9,093 nucleotides of DNA from assembly GCA_004212135.1 (NCBI GenBank), contig RXIE01000120.1:1-9093 (forward strand). Direction: 5' to 3'. Every line of letters starts with the position of its first letter. Positions within the stretch are counted from its first letter, which is position 1. The notes beneath the pieces were generated by a model, which was not told where the DNA came from, made no database searches, and saw only the letters and a program-made list of their open reading frames with translations. Shown in pieces: positions 6,623 to 9,093 of this stretch. The stretch is from Candidatus Methanophagales archaeon ANME-1-THS. GTDB lineage: Archaea; Halobacteriota; Syntropharchaeia; Alkanophagales; Methanospirareceae. The position numbers and the translations under genes are program-made.

Positions 6623-6705
6623 GAGGATATACGCAATGCAGATACAATGCCAAATTGGAATGATATACGAAATACTGCAGATATACCGAAGTTATACGCC
6701 ATGCC
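6587..6705 (+). repeat. Array of imperfect GATATACGCAAT repeats; attI-like region
   Basis: Four related units start at 6587 (TATATACGCAAT), 6626 (GATATACGCAAT), 6662 (GATATACGAAAT) and 6691 (GTTATACGCCAT), at steps of 39, 36 and 29 bases. The first three continue into a second shared part, GCRGATAYA (GCGGATATA at 6602, GCAGATACA at 6638, GCAGATATA at 6677). Unit 1 contains a perfect 12-base palindrome CGCAATATTGCG (6593-6604). Unit 4 contains GTTATAC (6691-6697), matching the integron core site GTTRRRY in 6 of 7 positions. The array lies between the recombinase and the first accessory gene, where attI with its direct recombinase-binding repeats would be. The first two steps are multiples of three and the units are also readable as an IRN-AD peptide, so a coding origin cannot be excluded. 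Confidence 0.6.
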
Positions 6706-6742
6706 TAAGAAGAATAAGAAGTAGACGAAGGTGAGAAGAAAA

Positions 6743-7189
6743 ATGAGAGTATATCTGGACACTTCGGTAATTTCAGCGCTATTTGATGAAAGGAATCCAG
6801 AGAGGAAATCACTCACAGAAGCTTTTTTCGCGGAAATAGGAAACTTTGAGACTTTCATCTCCGAAATTACGGTTGCGGAGATTGAACGTACTCCCGACAT
6901 GGAACTCCGAAGCAAAATGAAGGATGCAGTATCACGATTTTCAGTGCTCTCTTTAACCGATGACGTTGAATGGATAGCGGGCGAATATATCCGCCATGGT
7001 ACGGTTCCTGAGAGTTACTCTGAGGATGCCTACCATATTGCCATCGCTGTTATAAACGAGGTAGACTATCTTTTGAGTTGGAACTTCAAACACATAGTGA
7101 GGAGGAAAACGAGAGACCTAGTGAGGATGGTAAATACTTTAAATAACCTGAGACAAATAGAAATTATGACACCTGCGGAATTGCTATAG
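6743..7189 (+). CDS. PIN-domain protein, VapC-like toxin candidate
   Basis: The 148-residue protein has the PIN-nuclease layout: D6 in VYLDTSVISALFD (3-15), E46 in ITVAEIER (42-49), D95 in SEDAYHIAIA (93-102), and D108 with SWN (112-114) in VDYLLSWNFKHIV. PIN toxins cleave RNA (tRNA or rRNA) with metal held by these acidic residues. The ATG at 6743 is preferred over the GTG at 6731 because GGTGAG (6730-6735) lies 7 bases before it and the protein then starts directly with the first strand, MRVYLDTS. The small gene 11 bases downstream, with its own strong binding site, is the likely antitoxin. This toxin-first order is the reverse of classical vapBC. The target RNA cannot be read from sequence. 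Ends in TAG. Confidence 0.88.
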   Translation: MRVYLDTSVISALFDERNPERKSLTEAFFAEIGNFETFISEITVAEIERTPDMELRSKMKDAVSRFSVLSLTDDVEWIAGEYIRHGTVPESYSEDAYHIAIAVINEVDYLLSWNFKHIVRRKTRDLVRMVNTLNNLRQIEIMTPAELL

Positions 7190-7195
7190 GAGGAG
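7189..7195 (+). promoter_or_regulatory. Ribosome binding site for the 61-aa partner (GGAGGAG)
   Basis: GGAGGAG starts on the last base of the PIN stop codon and lies 5 bases before ATG 7201, so toxin termination and partner initiation are probably coupled. Its strength suits a partner made in excess. Confidence 0.6.
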
Positions 7196-7200
7196 AAAGT

Positions 7201-7386
7201 ATGAGCAAGGTTAAAGAGAAAGATATCGAGGAAATAAGAAGAGCGGTAGAAAAGGAGTTCCCAGACGACCCTGCTTTACAGCAAGTTCATATCGCAAGGA
7301 AAATCATTGCTAAAGAAGCGCAACTTGAAGGAGTAAGTTTCTTTGAATACCTCAAATTGCTGGGAAAGCAAGTTAAGCCTGTCTAA
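7201..7386 (+). CDS. Small protein, probable antitoxin partner of the PIN protein
   Basis: The protein has 61 residues, charged and mostly helical by composition (KEKDIEEIRRAVEKEF, then ALQQVHIARKIIAKEAQLEG), ending in SFFEYLKLLGKQVKP. I do not recognise a named family. The support for an antitoxin role is context: size, position 11 bases after a PIN gene, and a strong Shine-Dalgarno. There is no clear ribbon-helix-helix or AbrB-like start; the conserved-looking hydrophobic tail may be what binds the toxin groove. A weak TTTAAATAA (7138-7146) inside the PIN gene could provide a separate promoter. It ends just before the attC-like element, as the last gene of a cassette should. Confidence 0.72.
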   Translation: MSKVKEKDIEEIRRAVEKEFPDDPALQQVHIARKIIAKEAQLEGVSFFEYLKLLGKQVKPV

Positions 7387-7391
7387 TAAAT

Positions 7392-7481
7392 GGCACGGCG
7401 TATAACAGAGCGCATCTGGCTCCGTTTCACTCCGCCCAAATTTCCCTTCGGGAAACTTCAGATACGCTCGGAACGTTATAT
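7392..7481 (+). repeat. attC-like recombination site (imperfect folded inverted repeat)
   Basis: The order matches an integron attC. An inverse core GTATAAC (7400-7406), preceded by GGCACGGC, comes first, then inner arm GAGCGCATCTG (7408-7418). Next is a 40-base terminal region containing the hairpin TTTCCC-TTC-GGGAAA (7441-7455), then inner arm CAGATACGCTC (7459-7469) and core site GTTATAT (7475-7481). The inner arms pair at 10 of 11 positions; the spacers between inner and outer arms differ (1 base, A, against 5 bases, GGAAC). Such asymmetry is a feature by which single-stranded attC folds give strand choice. The cores deviate from RYYYAAC/GTTRRRY by one base each. Total length is in the usual attC range. 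It lies between genes, downstream of the last gene of cassette 1. Confidence 0.7.
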
Positions 7482-7518
7482 GAAATTGCCCGCAATAAAA
7501 GGATAACGAACAAGAAGA

Positions 7519-7526
7519 GGAGTGAT
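7519..7526 (+). promoter_or_regulatory. Ribosome binding site for the DUF6398 gene (GGAGTGAT)
   Basis: GGAGTGAT lies 5 bases before ATG 7532 and fixes that start. The 7387-7531 gap otherwise holds the attC-like site and AT-rich sequence (CAATAAAAGG) with no clear box A. Confidence 0.5.
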
Positions 7527-7531
7527 TAACC

Positions 7532-7789
7532 ATGAGAGATAAAGTCCTCATAGAGGAAAAGATGCAAAAACTTATTGAGATGACCGCAGGCTTTTGCGAT
7601 GAGTATCTGGACGAAGAGTACAAGCACTTGTGCGAGAAACTCATACGAAAGGTGCCCCATAAGCGGAATGTCCCATTCCTTTCCGGTCGCATTGAAATCT
7701 GGGCGGCTGCAATAGTCTATGCCCTAGGAAGCATCAACTTTCTTTTTGACCAAAGTTTCGAAAATTCCGTGCCAAAAATTGTGAGGTGA
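7532..7789 (+). CDS. DUF6398-type protein, apparently lacking its C-terminal part
   Basis: The 85-residue protein shows a pattern I associate with DUF6398: helix FCDEYLDEEYKHLCEKLIRK (21-40), a GR-containing loop (52-53) and EIWAAAIVYALGSINFLFD (55-73). In the family this core is normally followed by a helix-turn-helix-like segment after the NFLFD motif. Here the frame ends 12 residues after that motif (QSFENSVPKIVR), so the protein looks truncated or is a short variant. Other frames across 7760-7800 do not restore a longer ending. The stop overlaps the binding site of the next gene. Function of the family is unknown; members often sit near SEC-C genes, as here. Start fixed by GGAGTGAT. Confidence 0.72.
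   Translation: MRDKVLIEEKMQKLIEMTAGFCDEYLDEEYKHLCEKLIRKVPHKRNVPFLSGRIEIWAAAIVYALGSINFLFDQSFENSVPKIVR
7783..7789 (+). promoter_or_regulatory. Ribosome binding site for the SEC-C gene (GAGGTGA)
   Basis: GAGGTGA overlaps the DUF6398 stop codon (TGA 7787-7789) and is 4 bases before ATG 7794. The two genes are therefore probably translated in tandem. Confidence 0.55.
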
Positions 7790-7793
7790 TAAA

Positions 7794-8426
7794 ATGGTAG
7801 AAGAATCTTCGGATGAAGAGTTGGAAGAAATTTGTGATCGAGTTTATGAATGGGGTGTGGAGTTTTCCGAGAGCACATATTTTGAAGAATTGACCGAGGA
7901 GCAGAAACAGGAGTCTGAATTTGTGGTCATGTCGTTCACAGAATATATGTATTCCCACCATGGACTATCTCCTGAAGAATGGGATGAAGAAGGACTTGAA
8001 GAATGCTGTCTATACACCCTGCCAAGAAAGATTACCGCAGATGAATCTTATTATAGGTCCATCGCGCCTGTGTTATCTGCATTCTTTGCATTTGTAGGCG
8101 AGAAGAACTTGTTGAAGAAGACTTCACAACTTACAAGAAAGGTTAAAGAGATTGATAAACAGATTGTAAGAAATGCGAGTGATCCAAGAAATTGGGGGAT
8201 AGCGAAATCATTTGCTATGGCTGCAAAAGACGCGGGAGTTGATATAACCAATGAGAAGGAGATGCAGAAATTCATAGCGCTTTATAACCTGCAACAACTT
8301 GCAACGTTAAAACGAAACGAAAGTAAAACCAAATCTAACCCTAAATCAAGGAAATCCAAGATAGGGAGAAACGATCCTTGCCCCTGCGGTAGCAGTAAAA
8401 AGTACAAGAAATGTTGCGGTCGATAA
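7794..8426 (+). CDS. SEC-C motif zinc-binding protein
   Basis: The 210-residue protein ends in a SEC-C zinc motif, GRNDPCPCGSSKKYKKCC (191-208), with ligands C197, C199, C207 and C208. This motif is best known from the SecA tail, where it binds ribosome and SecB, but it also ends many free-standing proteins of unknown role. The first 30 residues are very acidic; 92-170 look helical (LSAFFAFVGEKNLLKKTSQL, then WGIAKSFAMAAKDAG). A lysine/serine-rich linker (173-190) joins the helical part to the zinc knuckle. It is not SecA: there is no ATPase domain. It sits 4 bases after the DUF6398 gene and directly abuts the next ORF. Specific function unknown. Confidence 0.85.
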   Translation: MVEESSDEELEEICDRVYEWGVEFSESTYFEELTEEQKQESEFVVMSFTEYMYSHHGLSPEEWDEEGLEECCLYTLPRKITADESYYRSIAPVLSAFFAFVGEKNLLKKTSQLTRKVKEIDKQIVRNASDPRNWGIAKSFAMAAKDAGVDITNEKEMQKFIALYNLQQLATLKRNESKTKSNPKSRKSKIGRNDPCPCGSSKKYKKCCGR

Positions 8427-8963
8427 ATGCTGGAAAAGCAGTTAAAAATGAAGAAGAAGGAATTTAATAGTATGAATAAGCCCGTGAAGCTCGAGGAGAT
8501 AATAAATGCTCTTGAAATCCAAAATGATACTAGTATGGCGTTTTTTAATAAAATAACCGGAGAGGTTCTAGTAATTGATGAAGAAGACTACAGGGCTGCA
8601 GAGGAAGATAAAGATTTAAGGGGCTACCCAGAGTGGCAAAGAGATGTGATAAAAACAGCAAAAGATTTAATTGATAATGAAGATAATTATATTCGCATAC
8701 CTTCAAAATATGATATAAATGAGTATGAAATAATTCAAAATTTTTGTTTGTCCATAAGTGATCAAAGAATAAGTGATGAATTATATTACTCAATAAAAGG
8801 AGGAGGAGCATTCAGAAGATTTAAAGATATGATTAAAAGATTTGGAATTGAGAATGATTGGTATCAATACAGAGATGAAGCAATAAAGCAAATTGCGGTA
8901 GATTGGTGTAATGAAAATGGGATAGTTTTTACAATTGATAGTAATACTAAAAAAATTAAATGA
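8427..8963 (+). CDS. UPF0158 family protein
   Basis: I recognise the UPF0158 pattern: an N-terminal KLEEIINALE helix (21-30), FFNKITGEVLVIDEED (39-54), YIRIPSKYDINEYEIIQNF (88-106), IKGGGAFRRFKD (123-134), WYQYRDEAI (145-153) and WCNENGI (160-166). The biochemical role of the family is unknown. The frame opens at an ATG immediately after the SEC-C stop with no Shine-Dalgarno. ATG 8472 (MNKPVKLEEI) fits family N-termini better and has AAGGAA upstream, so the real protein may be 163 residues. The gene is much more AT-rich than the trp genes and than its neighbours (many AAT, ATA and TTT codons), which suggests a different origin and recent arrival. Such single hypothetical genes are common cargo of mobile arrays. 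Confidence 0.85.
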   Translation: MLEKQLKMKKKEFNSMNKPVKLEEIINALEIQNDTSMAFFNKITGEVLVIDEEDYRAAEEDKDLRGYPEWQRDVIKTAKDLIDNEDNYIRIPSKYDINEYEIIQNFCLSISDQRISDELYYSIKGGGAFRRFKDMIKRFGIENDWYQYRDEAIKQIAVDWCNENGIVFTIDSNTKKIK

Positions 8964-9093
8964 ATAATGTTACGGGGAAATGCGAGTACATCAAACCTTA
9001 ACTTCGTCAAAACATAGGGAACATATGGTTCCTAACTGCCCTCTAAAGTCTGATCTTAGCATTTAAAGAAAGGATGGTTTTTATTTAGTATAT
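8964..9093. other. Non-coding end of the window with a small hairpin
   Basis: No gene is supported in these 130 bases. GGAAC-ATATG-GTTCC (9018-9032) can form a 5-bp stem. TCCTAAC (9030-9036) and CCTTAAC (8996-9002) each match the inverse core site RYYYAAC in 6 of 7 positions, but no matching core site or inner arms follow before the window ends. A T-rich stretch with TTTTTATTTAGTATAT at the end could be a promoter for a gene beyond the edge or a termination tract. Confidence 0.35.

Larger units (their letters stand above)
6692..7475 (+). mobile_element. Putative integron gene cassette 1 (PIN toxin-antitoxin plus attC)
   Basis: Boundaries are placed by the integron rule of recombination between G and TT of the core site. 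The left junction is G^TTATAC at 6691/6692 and the right junction G^TTATAT at 7475/7476. The cassette holds the PIN gene, its small partner and the attC-like element. In an integron cassette the 5' end bases must be complementary to the inverse core site near the 3' end. Here GTTATACGCCATGCC (6691-6705) and GGCACGGCGTATAAC (7392-7406) are reverse complements in 14 of 15 bases, including the 7-base core exactly. This is the strongest evidence for a real cassette. No excised circle can be shown from sequence alone. Confidence 0.6.

Noticed and set aside
6606..6697. A second attC formed by ATATAAC (6606-6612) and GTTATAC (6691-6697)
   Set aside because: The outer 7-mers pair in 6 of 7 positions and the spacing is right, but no complementary inner arms lie between them; the interior is explained better as direct repeats.
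6587..6705. CRISPR array
   Set aside because: Units are short, imperfect and at unequal steps (39, 36, 29), with no spacers of constant length and no cas gene nearby.
6620..6724. Genome-wide reading of TAG as pyrrolysine
   Set aside because: glyS, trpD and the PIN gene end in TAG at normal protein ends, and no pyl gene is in the window. Local read-through is kept only as a possibility.
6636..6734. 32-aa micro-ORF (MQIQCQIG...) with an AGGAGG upstream
   Set aside because: It has a plausible binding site and leads into the PIN gene, but it runs out of frame across the repeats and has no conserved feature; mentioned only as a possibility.
8242..8248. ATATAAC as the inverse core site of the second cassette
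   Set aside because: It lies inside the SEC-C coding sequence, its upstream flank does not complement 7482-7491, and no paired arms follow.

Overview
The window reads as archaeal, probably a euryarchaeon of the methanogen/ANME/Syntrophoarchaeum kind (lineage is inference). The support is an archaeal-type glycyl-tRNA synthetase C-terminus, a TrpB2-type tryptophan synthase beta chain, a box-A promoter (TTTATATA) about 57 bases before the first trp gene, T-tract termination, and GGAGGTGA-like ribosome binding sites. All convincing genes are on the + strand.

Layout. (1) 2-283: the 3' end of glyS, followed by a T6 tract. (2) 284-424: the trp promoter region, with a small palindrome and a TATA box. 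(3) 425-5467: a tight trp operon, trpB2-trpE-trpG-trpD-trpC, with overlapping or nearly touching genes. It makes anthranilate from chorismate (TrpE/TrpG), attaches the phosphoribosyl group (TrpD), closes the indole ring (TrpC) and carries a TrpB2-type final-step enzyme. trpF, trpA and a classical trpB1 are not in the window. (4) 5479-6542: a XerA/integron-type tyrosine recombinase split into two overlapping frames by an apparent one-base frameshift, starting 11 bases after trpC. (5) 6539-6705: an array of imperfect GATATACGCAAT repeats that also encodes a short IRN-AD repeat peptide interrupted by an in-frame TAG. (6) 6743-7386: a PIN-domain toxin-like gene and a 61-aa partner. (7) 7392-7481: a folded attC-like recombination site. 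(8) 7532-8963: three closely packed accessory genes (truncated DUF6398 protein, SEC-C zinc protein, UPF0158 protein), increasingly AT-rich. (9) 8964-9093: non-coding DNA to the end.

The main point is that regions 4-8 look like an archaeal integron. A tyrosine recombinase is followed by a repeat array that could be attI, then a core site GTTATAC, a toxin-antitoxin cassette, and an attC-like hairpin whose inverse core site GTATAAC exactly complements the core site at the cassette's other end. That complementarity extends to 14 of 15 bases. This is the arrangement expected when a circular cassette opens by recombination between G and TT. The recombinase seems to lack the extra segment typical of bacterial IntI and lies in the same direction as the cassettes, so it would be a divergent form of integron. 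Only one complete attC-like site is visible, so the case is suggestive and not closed.
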